Below are positions 17,471 to 26,268 of a DNA stretch of 34,235 bases, piece after piece. The translations under genes were made by a program, and so were the position numbers. The DNA comes from Bradyrhizobium sp. (lineage in GTDB: Bacteria > Pseudomonadota > Alphaproteobacteria > Rhizobiales > Xanthobacteraceae), in NCBI GenBank assembly GCA_028290305.1, contig JAQGKC010000006.1, forward strand, positions 1 through 34,235, written 5' to 3'. Below the pieces are notes generated by a model, which had not been told where the DNA came from, searched no databases, and was given only the letters and a program-made list of their open reading frames with translations. Each line of letters opens with the position of its first letter. The stretch's first letter is position 1.

Positions 17471-17496
17471 CCCAAGGCGCTTTGTGCGCCCTTGGG
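17471..17496. other. Bulged hairpin between divergent PBP and ycgN genes
   Basis: CCCAAGGCGC (17471-17480) pairs with GCGCCCTTGGG (17486-17496) with one bulged C and a TTTGT loop. It would lie in the 5' leader of the PBP transcript (minus strand) if transcription starts upstream. No T run follows on the minus side. Role unknown. Confidence 0.4.
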
Positions 17497-17673
17497 GACT
17501 CGGTCGTTTTGTAGCTGAGCGGGGGCCATAAACCAATGGTCCTGCTACGATATTGATCGGCAGGGCTAATGCGGCCTCAGGCTTATGCACCGCCGCCGAA
17601 CTACCCCCACTTGCACCGCTGCCGTCGCAACCCATAGAAGGGTGGTCGCACACTGCCCGGAACCCCAGGACTC

Positions 17674-18189
17674 ATGACCGTCCGATCCCCCAAGCCCTCG
17701 GACCAAGAGGGATTCTTTTGGAAAACCAAGACGTTGGAGGAGATGTCCAGCGCCGAATGGGAAAGCCTGTGCGACGGCTGCGCGCGATGCTGCCTGGAAA
17801 AACTAGAGGACGAGGATACCGGCAAGATCTATTTCACCCACGTTTCCTGCAAGCTCCTGGATGCGGGGCTGTGCGCCTGCAAGGACTATGCGCACCGGTC
17901 GGACCAGGTTCCGGACTGCGTCAGGCTTACTCCGGAAAACGTCCGCACCCTGAACTGGCTGCCTCCGAGTTGCGGCTACAAGCTCGTGGCGGAAGGCCGC
18001 GATCTCTATTGGTGGCATCCTCTTGTTTCGGGCGACCCCAATACGGTGCATGAAGCCGGCGTGTCGGTTCGCGGGCGGGTGCAGGGGACGGAGAACGAGA
18101 TCGCGGACGCGGATCTCGAAGATCACATCGTGCAATGGCCGGCGTTGTTGCCGAAGCGTGCTCGTCTCAAAAAGCGGCCACAATCCTGA
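17674..18189 (+). CDS. YcgN/UPF0260 family cysteine cluster protein
   Basis: A 171-residue cytosolic protein of the YcgN (UPF0260) family. Nine cysteines are seen: C33, C36, C39 and C40 in [13 protein letters not shown], then C59, C67, C69, C82 and C100. The CxxCxxCC core is the family signature and suggests metal or Fe-S binding, although function is not established. Length fits the family. ATG 17674 is preceded by AGGA. It is divergent from the PBP operon across 281 bp; downstream lies an independent MFS gene. Confidence 0.92.
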   Translation: MTVRSPKPSDQEGFFWKTKTLEEMSSAEWESLCDGCARCCLEKLEDEDTGKIYFTHVSCKLLDAGLCACKDYAHRSDQVPDCVRLTPENVRTLNWLPPSCGYKLVAEGRDLYWWHPLVSGDPNTVHEAGVSVRGRVQGTENEIADADLEDHIVQWPALLPKRARLKKRPQS

Positions 18190-18277
18190 ACGCACATGCG
18201 AAACGATCACGGGATTGCGATGACGCCCTCGCGGGACGCACCCATGCGCGCAACCCGCTGCCGCGGTGAAATTTTAT

Positions 18278-18292
18278 CCCCTAAATTAGGGG
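18278..18292. promoter_or_regulatory. Perfect palindrome CCCCTAAATTAGGGG, candidate operator
   Basis: Seven-base arms (CCCCTAA / TTAGGGG) around a central A, 68 bp upstream of the MFS exporter start and in an AT-rich patch. There is no T run, so a terminator is unlikely. Placement suits a repressor or activator site for the exporter; no regulator gene is adjacent. Confidence 0.45.
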
Positions 18293-18360
18293 TGAAATAG
18301 CGATTCCTCGCGGTGGTTTGCCACGCGCCTTTTTTCAAGCAAGATCTACGCACCGTCCCC

Positions 18361-19938
18361 ATGAACAAGTTCGAGCGGCAAAGCCGGCAGCCGGCTGACC
18401 AACAAATATTGCCCGAAGCCATCGCCCGCGATCTGTCGCAAATTCCGAGCGAGGTCATCGACCTCAGCGATGCGCCGCCGATCGCGCCGCGGGTGCCGCT
18501 GACGCCGAGCGAAGTCCGCACCATCCTGATGAGCCTGCTGCTCACGATGTTTCTGGCCGCCCTCGACCAGACCATCGTCGCGACGGCGCTGCCGACTATC
18601 GGCCGGCAGTTCCAGGATGTCTCCAGCCTGTCATGGGTCATTACCGCCTATCTATTGGCATCGACCGCGGTGGCGCCGGTGTTCGGTACGCTCAGCGACA
18701 TCTATGGCCGCCGCGCCATGATCATCACGGCGTTGAGCCTGTTCATCGCGGGTTCGGTGCTGTGCGCTCTGGCGCCAAACATGACCGTGCTCATTCTGGC
18801 GCGTGGCCTGCAGGGGCTCGGCGGCGGTGGCATCATGCCGATTGTGCAGACCGTGATTTCCGACGTCGTGACGCCGCGCGAGCGCGGCCAGTATCAGGCT
18901 TATTTCAGCAGCGTATGGATGGCTGCCGGAATCGGCGGGCCGATCCTCGGCGGGGTGTTCGCCGAGCATCTGCACTGGTCGATGATCTTCTGGATCAACG
19001 TGCCGCTCGGGCTTGCATCACTGGCGATGCTGCTGCCTAAAATGGGCAAGATCCCGGTATTTCACAAAAGGCGCAAGGTCGACTGGCTTGGTGGCGTGCT
19101 GTTGATGGCCTCCGCGGTCGTCTTCATGCTGGTGCTGACCTGGGGCGGCAATCGCTACCTCTGGCTCTCGCCGATCATCATGGCGATGATCGGAGCATCC
19201 GTCGCGCTGGCGCTTGCATTCGTATGGCAGGCGGGAAGGGCGGAAGAGCCTTTCCTGCCGCTGTCGCTGATGCGCGGGACGGTGGCGCCATATGCGATGG
19301 CCGCCGGCGGCTGCGGGTTAGGTGCGATGCTGGGACTGACCGTGCATCTGCCGCTCTATTACGAGGTGGTTTATCATCTCAGCGCCAGCGAGGCGGGGCT
19401 TGCACTGATTCCGCTGGCGGCGGTTTCAACCGCCGGCGCTGCGATCGCCGGCCGGACCATGGCGCGCGCCAAGCATTATAAGCTGGTCGCGATCATCGGA
19501 ACGTCGTGCGCGGCGGTGGCGGGATGCGGGCTTACGTTCGCAACATTGCCGCTGTGGGCGCTGCTGGTGCTGCTGTCGGTATTCGCCGTGGGTCTCGGCA
19601 CGGTATTTCCGGTCAGCGTGGTCTCGCTGCAGAATTCAGTGGCGCGGTCGCAGGTCGGCACCGTGACCGGCGCGATGAATTTCTTCCGCGCGCTGATGGC
19701 CTCGTTCACGGTGGCGGCGTTCAGCACGATCCTCCTGATGGCTCTCGGCGCGGATATCTCGCTTGGCGGAGAGCATCGTGGCCCGGTGAATTCCATACCC
19801 GTCGCCGACATGATCGCCGCATTCCGTTATGTGTTCGGTGCCGCTGCGGCGCTGATCGCATGCTCGTCATTGTGCATGATCTTGATGGAAGAGAAGCCGC
19901 TGGCCGGTCCTTCCACGCCGGTGGAAATGGCGGAGTAG
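18361..19938 (+). CDS. DHA2 family MFS drug exporter (14 transmembrane segments)
   Basis: A 525-residue inner-membrane proton antiporter of the EmrB/QacA (DHA2) family. Family motifs: LDQTIVATALPTI (68-80, motif D1), GTLSDIYGRR (109-118, motif A), ARGLQGLGGGGIMP (147-160) and AGIGGPILGG (189-198, motif C). Hydrophobicity continues to the C-terminus, consistent with 14 helices. The N-terminus carries about 50 soluble residues before helix 1, longer than usual. ATG 18361 is preferred over an upstream in-frame GTG at 18313, but neither has a strong Shine-Dalgarno sequence. No membrane-fusion partner (EmrA) or regulator adjoins it. The substrate is unknown. Confidence 0.9.
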   Translation: MNKFERQSRQPADQQILPEAIARDLSQIPSEVIDLSDAPPIAPRVPLTPSEVRTILMSLLLTMFLAALDQTIVATALPTIGRQFQDVSSLSWVITAYLLASTAVAPVFGTLSDIYGRRAMIITALSLFIAGSVLCALAPNMTVLILARGLQGLGGGGIMPIVQTVISDVVTPRERGQYQAYFSSVWMAAGIGGPILGGVFAEHLHWSMIFWINVPLGLASLAMLLPKMGKIPVFHKRRKVDWLGGVLLMASAVVFMLVLTWGGNRYLWLSPIIMAMIGASVALALAFVWQAGRAEEPFLPLSLMRGTVAPYAMAAGGCGLGAMLGLTVHLPLYYEVVYHLSASEAGLALIPLAAVSTAGAAIAGRTMARAKHYKLVAIIGTSCAAVAGCGLTFATLPLWALLVLLSVFAVGLGTVFPVSVVSLQNSVARSQVGTVTGAMNFFRALMASFTVAAFSTILLMALGADISLGGEHRGPVNSIPVADMIAAFRYVFGAAAALIACSSLCMILMEEKPLAGPSTPVEMAE

Positions 19939-19954
19939 GGCGCGCGAACGCCCT
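19937..19954 (+). terminator. Weak hairpin just after the MFS stop
   Basis: AGGGCG (19937-19942) and CGCCCT (19949-19954) form a 6-bp stem overlapping the stop codon; no T run follows, so intrinsic termination would be inefficient. Confidence 0.3.
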
Positions 19955-20062
19955 CTGTGCCCCGCGCTCGCCGCCTCGGCTATCCACGAGCCGCGAATTG
20001 ATCTAACAGCGGCGCCAGCAAGTCAGACAATCCGCAAATCTGGCAATCCGAAGGAGCCGGCC

Positions 20063-20284
20063 ATGAGCAAACCCACCATCGAACAGACCCGGATGGGCAC
20101 CGAAGGCATCGCCTTCTGCATCGCGCGGACCCTGATCGAACGCGATCCCTCGCTGAAGGCGCCGATGCGCGCCAACCTGCGCAAAATGTGGGAGCTTCTG
20201 GAGGAGCGCGAGGATCACGTCGCCGCCGACATGGTGGACACCATGATCAAGGCGCTGAACGATCCCGCGTTCTTCAAGCCGTGA
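20063..20284 (+). CDS. Small conserved-looking protein of unknown function (73 aa)
   Basis: ATG 20063 follows a canonical AAGGAG with correct spacing, which supports translation. The product is a soluble helical protein, MSKPTIEQTRMGTEGIAF then a charged helix MRANLRKMWELLEEREDHV and an amphipathic C-terminus ending ALNDPAFFKP. No signal peptide, cysteine cluster or known motif. It ends 9 bp from the convergent receiver gene. I do not know the family. Confidence 0.72.
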   Translation: MSKPTIEQTRMGTEGIAFCIARTLIERDPSLKAPMRANLRKMWELLEEREDHVAADMVDTMIKALNDPAFFKP

Positions 20285-20293
20285 GTGCCGGCC

Positions 20294-20683
20294 TCAACCT
20301 GCCTGCTCCAGCCGCGTGTCGATTTCTTCCCGCAGCAAAGTGAAGTCGATCGGCTTGGTCAGCAAACCTTCCGCGCCGCCTTCGATCGCCTTGCGTTTGG
20401 TCTCGGCATCGCCGTAGGCCGTTATCATGATGACGGGAACGTCAGGCCGCATCGCCTTCACCTTGGGCAGCATTTCAAGTCCGGTCATGCCGGGCATGTT
20501 GATGTCCGAGAGGATCAGTATCAGCGACTGTTCGATCGTGCCCGCGATGCGCGCCAGCGCGTCCGCCGCCGACATGGCGAAGTCCATCACGAAGCGTTGC
20601 GCCCGCAGGTCGCGCCGGAATTGCTGGCGGAACAGGGCCTCGACGTCGGGTTCATCATCAACCACAAGAACTAAAACACTCAC
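20294..20683 (-). CDS. Single-domain response regulator (receiver only)
   Basis: A 129-residue CheY-like receiver with no output domain. Acidic pocket D9/D10 (VVDDEPD), phosphoacceptor D60 in ILSDINMPGM, T88 and K110 (LLTKPI) are all present. It starts with GTG 20683, two bases after the stop of the histidine kinase gene (TAG-AC-GTG), with AGAGG inside the kinase 3' end as Shine-Dalgarno, so they form a coupled pair. It probably takes phosphate from that kinase and acts by protein contact, or feeds a further phosphorelay. Confidence 0.93.
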   Translation of the reverse strand: MSVLVLVVDDEPDVEALFRQQFRRDLRAQRFVMDFAMSAADALARIAGTIEQSLILILSDINMPGMTGLEMLPKVKAMRPDVPVIMITAYGDAETKRKAIEGGAEGLLTKPIDFTLLREEIDTRLEQAG

Positions 20684-20685
20684 GT

Positions 20686-23202
20686 CTAACCTCTGGATTT
20701 ATTTGAAAGATTGCTTGTTCGCGGCAAAACGATCCTGAATTCCGTGAATGACCCGGGCTCGGTATCGACATCGATCGTGCCACCATGTTGTTTCACGATG
20801 ATGTCGTGGCTCATCGACAGGCCAAGCCCGGTCCCTTGGCCCGCCGGCTTCGTCGTAAAGAATGGATTGAACATCTTTTCCTTTACCTCGGGCGGGATGC
20901 CGGTGCCGTTGTCGCGAATGCGGATTTCGACATGGTCGCCGCGGTCCTTCGTGGTCGCGCTGATGACTGGTTCAAAACCCGTGCCATTTTCCAGCTTATG
21001 CTTGGTGACCGCGTAAAATCCGTTTGAAATCAGGTTCAGGAATACACGGGTGATTTCCTGCGGAAACACTTCGATCGTGCCGGCACGCGGGTCGAAGTTT
21101 CGCTGCAGGGTGACATTGAACTGCGGGTTCTCGGCGCGCGCGCCATGATAGGCAAGATTGAGGCTTTCATCGACCAGCGCATTGATATCGGCGGGCCGGT
21201 GGTCGCCGGACCCCTCACGCGAATGCAGCAGCATGTTCTTGACGATGGAGTCGGCGCGCTTGCCGTGCTGGACGATTTTTTCGAGATTGTCTTTCAGCAT
21301 GCCTGTCAATTCGTCGACTTCTTCCTGAATTTTGTCACCGAGCGTTGCGGATTTCAGCGCCTCATTCAGCTCATCGGTCAGCTCCGCCGACAGCGCAGCG
21401 AAATTATTGACAAAATTGAGCGGATTCTTGATCTCGTGCGCGATGCCGGCGGTGAGCTGGCCGAGCGAGGCGAGCTTCTCGGTCTGCACCAGGCGATCCT
21501 GCGCGGTGCGCAGTTCGTCGAGCGATTGCAACAGTTCCTTGGTGCGCTCCTGAACCTCCTCGAACAAGCGCACATTCGAGATTGCAATGACCGCCTGGTC
21601 GGCGAAGGTCTGGACAATCTCGATCTGGCGCTCGGTGAACGGTGTCAGATGCGATTGGCGCATGGTAATCACGCCAATTGCGGCGCCCTCGCGCATTAGC
21701 GGGACGGAGAGCAGCGCCCGGCGCTGTCCGACCCCCATTGGGCCCTGGCCGAATTCGGGATCGGCGCCGATATCGGGGATATGTACGGTACGCTTCTGAC
21801 GCGCCGATCTGGAGGTCGCCGACCCCTTTTGATCGAGCGCGATTGGATTGGCCCGCAGAAACTCCAGATATTCCGGCATCGTTCCCGATGCCGCCGCGAT
21901 GTGGAATCGTTCGTCCTTCAGCAGGAAAATTGTAGAGGTTTCGGTACCGCACAAATGTCGCGATGTATCAACGATAACGTCAAGTACGGGCTGAAGCGAG
22001 TCCGGAGAACTGCTGATGACTTTCAGCACATCGGATGTCGCGGTCTGAAATCGCAACGATTCACCCAGGTCCTGCGTGCGTGTCTGCACCTCCTTGAACA
22101 GCCGCACATTCTCGATCGCGATCACCGCCTGGTCCGCGAACGTGTGAAGCAACTGGACGTGATGAGCAGCGAACGTACCGGGCTCCATCCGCGCGACAAT
22201 GATCATACCGATCGGCGCCCGGTCGCGCAGCAGCGGGACGAGGAACAGACTGCGGAAGCCGCGCAGCCGCGCCACCTCCCGCAAGGAGGGTAACGCGGCC
22301 CATTCGATTTCGATGTCGGGGATGTGGACGATCTCACCCTTGCGGATCTGTTCGCCCCAGCCATGCGCCGATAGCAATAGCGGGGACGATGCTTTCAGAG
22401 CCGCGTCGGCTGCCGGGCTGGTTCGCGTGAAGGCCGACAGATGCATGGCATCGCCGGTGAGACTGTACACCGCGGTCGACAAGCCGCCGATCAGCCGGTT
22501 CGATCGCTCCGCAATGGCGTCGAATACCGGCTGCACGTCCGAGGGCGAACTGGCGATCACTTTCAGGATGTCGGCGGTGGCGGTCTGCCGTTCCAGCGCT
22601 TCCCTGGTTTCGTTGAACAGCCGCGCGTTCTCGATCGCAACCGCTGCCTGGTCGGCGAAACTTTGCAGGAGCGCAAGCTCCTCATCCGTAAATGGCACGG
22701 GCCGGTCGCGGTAAGCAATAAGAGCGCCGATCGCCTTACCCTCGCGGCGAAGTGGCGTGCCGACCATCACGCGGGTACCCTCGGCGCGCGCAGGGGGCAG
22801 ACCGGGCCAGTCGGCGATCGCGGGATCGACATTGTTGACGTCCGGGACGTGGATCTGGCGGTTTTCGAGCAACACCGTGCCGGGCAGGTTTCGCTCCCCA
22901 ATCTGGAGTCGCGCCGCCGCGACCTCCGCGCCGACGCGTTTTGAGCTGGCTCCGACGCGGATCGTTTGGCCCCATTCATCACCGTCGGCGATATGAATCG
23001 TGACGCTTGGAGCGCCGAACAAACGGGCGGTGGTTTCGGCGATCTGATGCAAGGACCGTTTGGCATCGCCTGGTGCGCTGGCGATGGCGCGCAGGATTTC
23101 GGCGCTGCCCGCCTGATGGTCCTGGGCCGACTGGAGCTTCTGCTCAAGCCCGGCGATTGTACGCCTGAGATCGGCCACCACGTCCTGAGGAAGCGCGGTC
23201 AT
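20686..23202 (-). CDS. Soluble sensor histidine kinase with three GAF domains
   Basis: An 838-residue cytosolic kinase. Three GAF repeats are visible at about 50-195, 225-367 and 405-548, each ending in a SFADQAAVAIENARLF-like helix (QTFADQAVIAISNVRLF in the third). A coiled-coil linker (about 550-580) leads to HisKA with H589 in GIAHEIKNPLNFV, and HATPase with N727 (LNLISNGFYA), DNGTGIP (764-770) and GTGLGLSMS (790-798). No transmembrane segment. The three GAF domains share similar lead-in sequences (TADILKVIASSP, TSDVLKVISSSP), pointing to internal duplication. Ligand unknown. Paired with the receiver gene downstream. ATG 23202 has only a weak Shine-Dalgarno sequence. Confidence 0.93.
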   Translation of the reverse strand: MTALPQDVVADLRRTIAGLEQKLQSAQDHQAGSAEILRAIASAPGDAKRSLHQIAETTARLFGAPSVTIHIADGDEWGQTIRVGASSKRVGAEVAAARLQIGERNLPGTVLLENRQIHVPDVNNVDPAIADWPGLPPARAEGTRVMVGTPLRREGKAIGALIAYRDRPVPFTDEELALLQSFADQAAVAIENARLFNETREALERQTATADILKVIASSPSDVQPVFDAIAERSNRLIGGLSTAVYSLTGDAMHLSAFTRTSPAADAALKASSPLLLSAHGWGEQIRKGEIVHIPDIEIEWAALPSLREVARLRGFRSLFLVPLLRDRAPIGMIIVARMEPGTFAAHHVQLLHTFADQAVIAIENVRLFKEVQTRTQDLGESLRFQTATSDVLKVISSSPDSLQPVLDVIVDTSRHLCGTETSTIFLLKDERFHIAAASGTMPEYLEFLRANPIALDQKGSATSRSARQKRTVHIPDIGADPEFGQGPMGVGQRRALLSVPLMREGAAIGVITMRQSHLTPFTERQIEIVQTFADQAVIAISNVRLFEEVQERTKELLQSLDELRTAQDRLVQTEKLASLGQLTAGIAHEIKNPLNFVNNFAALSAELTDELNEALKSATLGDKIQEEVDELTGMLKDNLEKIVQHGKRADSIVKNMLLHSREGSGDHRPADINALVDESLNLAYHGARAENPQFNVTLQRNFDPRAGTIEVFPQEITRVFLNLISNGFYAVTKHKLENGTGFEPVISATTKDRGDHVEIRIRDNGTGIPPEVKEKMFNPFFTTKPAGQGTGLGLSMSHDIIVKQHGGTIDVDTEPGSFTEFRIVLPRTSNLSNKSRG

Positions 23203-23450
23203 TCACTTAAATCCATTTGGCCCATGGGCGACAGGCTAAAACAACAGACATGCCGGTTCGGGCAGGCTGTTCATATGCGGACTCGCCGGTGCCAGTCGCC
23301 CGTCTAACAAGACAACGTCTGATTATTCCATCCCGGACGCATCTGAGCCAGCGTCAAAAGGCCATTATTTCTCCGGTCGCGGCGTCATTGCGTGCAAAAT
23401 GCCGAAGCGGACATGCTGTCGAGACGGCTTTCCCCGATCGCAGTCGCCGT

Positions 23451-25085
23451 TCACGTCCCCGGCCTGGAAACCTCGGTCTCCTTCGAAGTGATGAACTCCA
23501 GCAGCACCGGAATGCCTTCCCTGGTTTTCTGAATGCCGCGCCGAATGGCCGGGATGATGTCTTCCGGCATCGTTACCCGCTCGCCATAACCGCCGAATGC
23601 ACGCGCCATCGCGGCGTAGTCGCCGGAGATGTCGGTCGAGCGATATTTCTCAGTCGAGACCGGCATCACCTTCAATTCGATCGCCATGCTGAAATTGTTC
23701 AACAGGATCGATATGATCGGGATGCGCTCGCGCACGGCGGTCTCGAAATCCATGCCCGTGAAGCCGATCGCGGCGTCGCCCCAGACGTTGATGCAGAGCT
23801 TGTCGGGCTTCGCGAGCTTGGCGCCCATCGCCAGGCCCAGTCCGTAACCGAGCTGGGTGGTCTTGCCCCAACCGAGATAGGACAGCGGTTCGACCGCCTT
23901 CCAGAATGGCGAGAGCTGGTCGCGCGGGCTGCCGGCATCATGGGTGATGATGGTGTTCTTGATGTCGACCGTGTGCTGCAAGTCCCAGAGAACGCGATAA
24001 GGGCTCAGCGGTGCGTCGTTGTGGATCAGCTTTGGCATCCATTTCGCCAGCCACTCCTTGTGCGACGCGGCAATCTCGGCGGCGACGGCGCTGGCATCGC
24101 GGTCGGTGTTGACGCTCTTGCCGATCTCTTCCAGCAGCGCATCGAGCACCAGCCCGGCATCGCCGACGAGCCCGATCTTCGCTTCGACATCCTTGTTGAG
24201 ATGCGCGGGGTCGAGCGTCGAATGGATGATAGTTTTGCCCTTGGGCATGGCGATACCGAACGAAGTTTCGGTGAAGGAGCAACCGATGCCGAAAATCACG
24301 TCGGCCTCGCCAAGGAATTTTGGCACCGCGCGTGGCACCGCGAGGCCGCCCGAGCCAAGCGAAAGCGGATGTGTTTCCGGAAACGAAGATTTGCCGCCAA
24401 GGCTTGTCGTGACGGGGATGGCGAGCTTCTCGGCCAGCCGCTTCAGTTGCGGCCAGGCTTTCGCGTAATGCACGCCCTGGCCGGCATAGATCACTGGCCG
24501 TTTGGCATTGATCAATAGCGCCGCAGCTTCCTTTACGTGGACGGGATCGGCGCCATAGCGCGTGCGCAGCACCGGCGTGTAGTTCAGCGGCTCCGGCACT
24601 TCCTCGTTCCACATGTCGGACGGGATTTCGACGATGACAGGTCCGCCGCGGCCGTTTTTCAGCTTGGTGAAGGCGCGCCGGAAGATGTTGCAGACCTCGG
24701 CGGCAAGGATGATCGGCTCGGCCGATTTTGCAAAAGCCTTCATCGCCTGACTGGAATTGAAGTTCGGTTCGACATTCGCAAGCCGCCGCGCATAGCCCAT
24801 CGGCAGCACCAGCACGGGCACGGATTCGCCGTAACATTGCGCCACGCCGCCCATGGCATTTTCCGCGCCGGGGCCATGCTGCATGCAAAAGGCGCCGATG
24901 GTGCGGCCCGAGGTCACTCGCGAGATCGCGTCGGCCATGTGGATGCCGATCCGCTCTTGCCGCACCATCACCGGGCGGATATCGGCCGCCGCTGCGTGTT
25001 CGATGAGATGATTGACCGGATAGCCGCAGAGAATCTCGATTCCCTCGCGTTTCATGATTTCTGCGATGGCGGCGCCGAGTTTCAT
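23451..25085 (-). CDS. Thiamine pyrophosphate-dependent enzyme, acetolactate synthase-like
   Basis: A 544-residue member of the TPP-dependent decarboxylase/ligase superfamily (acetolactate synthase large subunit, oxalyl-CoA decarboxylase and relatives). N-terminal Pyr domain with the cofactor-activating Glu E44 in VRQERIGIHMADA, central domain with RPVIYAGQGVHYA, and C-terminal PP domain with WGDAAIGFTGMDFETAVRE ... LLNNF (the GDG-x-NN type metal site, here GDA). The GDAAIGFTGMDFE form recalls oxalyl- or hydroxyacyl-CoA lyases more than acetolactate synthase. No small regulatory subunit adjoins, so branched-chain biosynthesis is unlikely. ATG 25085 has GGGAGGA at good spacing; an ATG 15 bases further upstream is less well placed. 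Substrate undetermined. Confidence 0.88.
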   Translation of the reverse strand: MKLGAAIAEIMKREGIEILCGYPVNHLIEHAAAADIRPVMVRQERIGIHMADAISRVTSGRTIGAFCMQHGPGAENAMGGVAQCYGESVPVLVLPMGYARRLANVEPNFNSSQAMKAFAKSAEPIILAAEVCNIFRRAFTKLKNGRGGPVIVEIPSDMWNEEVPEPLNYTPVLRTRYGADPVHVKEAAALLINAKRPVIYAGQGVHYAKAWPQLKRLAEKLAIPVTTSLGGKSSFPETHPLSLGSGGLAVPRAVPKFLGEADVIFGIGCSFTETSFGIAMPKGKTIIHSTLDPAHLNKDVEAKIGLVGDAGLVLDALLEEIGKSVNTDRDASAVAAEIAASHKEWLAKWMPKLIHNDAPLSPYRVLWDLQHTVDIKNTIITHDAGSPRDQLSPFWKAVEPLSYLGWGKTTQLGYGLGLAMGAKLAKPDKLCINVWGDAAIGFTGMDFETAVRERIPIISILLNNFSMAIELKVMPVSTEKYRSTDISGDYAAMARAFGGYGERVTMPEDIIPAIRRGIQKTREGIPVLLEFITSKETEVSRPGT

Positions 25086-25299
25086 GCCTGTTCCTCCCAA
25101 AATTGGCCGATGTCGAGCTCAGCCTGTATTGTTAGTTGGAACAGGAATTCATTGATCGGTAAAGCGTGCGCGCAGGTCTGCCGGGAAACTCTGGCATCTC
25201 ATTTTGCATCTCGACGAATGACACGTCGGCCTTATTGCAGGCGGCCTTCCCAGACGATGCAGAGAATTCCAGAGGGCTGGGTTCGGTAAGCGAAGATAA

Positions 25300-25467
25300 T
25301 TATCTGGCTTCGCCATGGCGGTTCAGCATCGCAGCCATCAGACCAAGAACGTAATCTTTGACGGGACGATCGGATTTCGCCAGCGATGCAATGGCGCGTT
25401 GTTCCTCGGTCCTGTCGCTCAGGATGGCGATAAAGTTTTTTCTCAATTCCCGTTCCTGCGCTGGCAT
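25300..25467 (-). CDS. Small protein of unknown function (55 aa)
   Basis: ATG 25467 is preceded by GGGGTGAG with tight spacing, better than the upstream in-frame start at 25497. The product MPAQERELRKNFIAILSD... is charged and helical, ending ALLNRHGEAR-like (GLMAAMLNRHGEAR). No signal peptide or membrane segment. The stop lies inside a palindrome AGATAATTATCT (25294-25305) flanked by GCGAAG / CTTCGC, which could form a 3' hairpin. The gene is supported only by start context and coherent composition. Confidence 0.5.
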   Translation of the reverse strand: MPAQERELRKNFIAILSDRTEEQRAIASLAKSDRPVKDYVLGLMAAMLNRHGEAR

Positions 25468-25743
25468 GTTCTCACCCCACGACGCCGATCGGGGCAATCA
25501 TGAGAAGCCAACACAAAATCGAACGTAAATTTTCGGCCCCGTATGAATACCGGCGCGACGGGAGACTTCGCCCCCCGGGGAGCGGCGCAAGGGTTGCCAT
25601 CTGCGGATTCGGCAAAACATCGATCCCGGCCTTAACCAGCCGTTTAGCGTGTTCGTCAATCCACTTGCAACCAGGTCAGCCTTAGGATTACGCCCGGCAT
25701 TGGCGCGGGAGTATCCCGTGGGAAGCGTCACCAGGAGTTTTGA

Positions 25744-25908
25744 ATGCGTCAGTTGACTTCAAGATTCCTGAGCGATCAATCCGGCGCCACCGCGATCGAG
25801 TATTGCCTGATCGCAACCGGTATCGCCTTAGCGATAATCACCACGGTTCAGGGCATCGGCCCCCAACTCAACACCAAATTCACCTCGGTCAATAGCTCGC
25901 TGAAGTAG
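25744..25908 (+). CDS. Flp family type IVb pilin
   Basis: A 54-residue prepilin. Leader MRQLTSRFLSDQSG ends in the prepilin peptidase site G14|A15, followed by ATAIEY with the conserved Glu at mature position 5 (E19) and a hydrophobic helix (CLIATGIALAIITTV). The C-terminus is IGPQLNTKFTSVNSSLK. Type IVb pili (Tad system) mediate surface attachment; Flp is the structural subunit assembled in the inner membrane. AGGAG at proper spacing precedes ATG 25744. No tad/cpa assembly genes or prepilin peptidase are in the window, so it relies on machinery elsewhere. An imperfect CtrA-like box lies about 100 bp upstream. Confidence 0.9.
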   Translation: MRQLTSRFLSDQSGATAIEYCLIATGIALAIITTVQGIGPQLNTKFTSVNSSLK

Positions 25909-25946
25909 GCGCAGGTGGCCGGGTCAGCGCAAGCAGATAGAGAGCG

Positions 25947-26186
25947 TCATGATTGCGCTTTTCCATCTCCGTTCAGCGCACGCATCACCCCGATCCGTGC
26001 GAACATCAGCCAGCCGCCGCCGGTCTCCGCGGCGTTGATCAGGTTCTCGACCGCAATCTGCCAGCACTCCTGCTGCTGCACGTCTTCCGGCAGGTTCATG
26101 ACGTAGTCGGCGGCGTGCTGCAGCGTCGTGAGCTTGCGGCCGCCGCGCAGCGCAATCGGCTCATCGAACGGGGTCGACCACGGCAT
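25947..26186 (-). CDS. Small conserved-looking cytosolic protein (79 aa)
   Basis: The product reads MPWSTPFDEPIALRGGRKL, then TLQHAADYVMNLPED and, near the end, GGGWLMFARIGVMRALNGD. I recognise this as a widespread small hypothetical protein in Bradyrhizobium and relatives: a pattern of DGRKL-TL-DAADYI-LP and MFARIGVMRALN. No function known. ATG 26186 has only a weak GAG upstream. It converges on the Flp pilin gene with a 38-bp gap. Ku ends upstream on the same strand 82 bp away. Confidence 0.75.
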   Translation of the reverse strand: MPWSTPFDEPIALRGGRKLTTLQHAADYVMNLPEDVQQQECWQIAVENLINAAETGGGWLMFARIGVMRALNGDGKAQS

Positions 26187-26268
26187 CTCAGGCCAGGCGC
26201 TGCGCTGGCTGCGATGTCGGCATGTTGCCTGTGCCTGAAACGATCACGCGGCGTAAGGGCTGCCGCAC

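Noticed and set aside
23217..24518. Plus-strand 433-codon frame opposite the TPP enzyme
   Set aside because: Antisense shadow of a well-supported gene; no family-like sequence.
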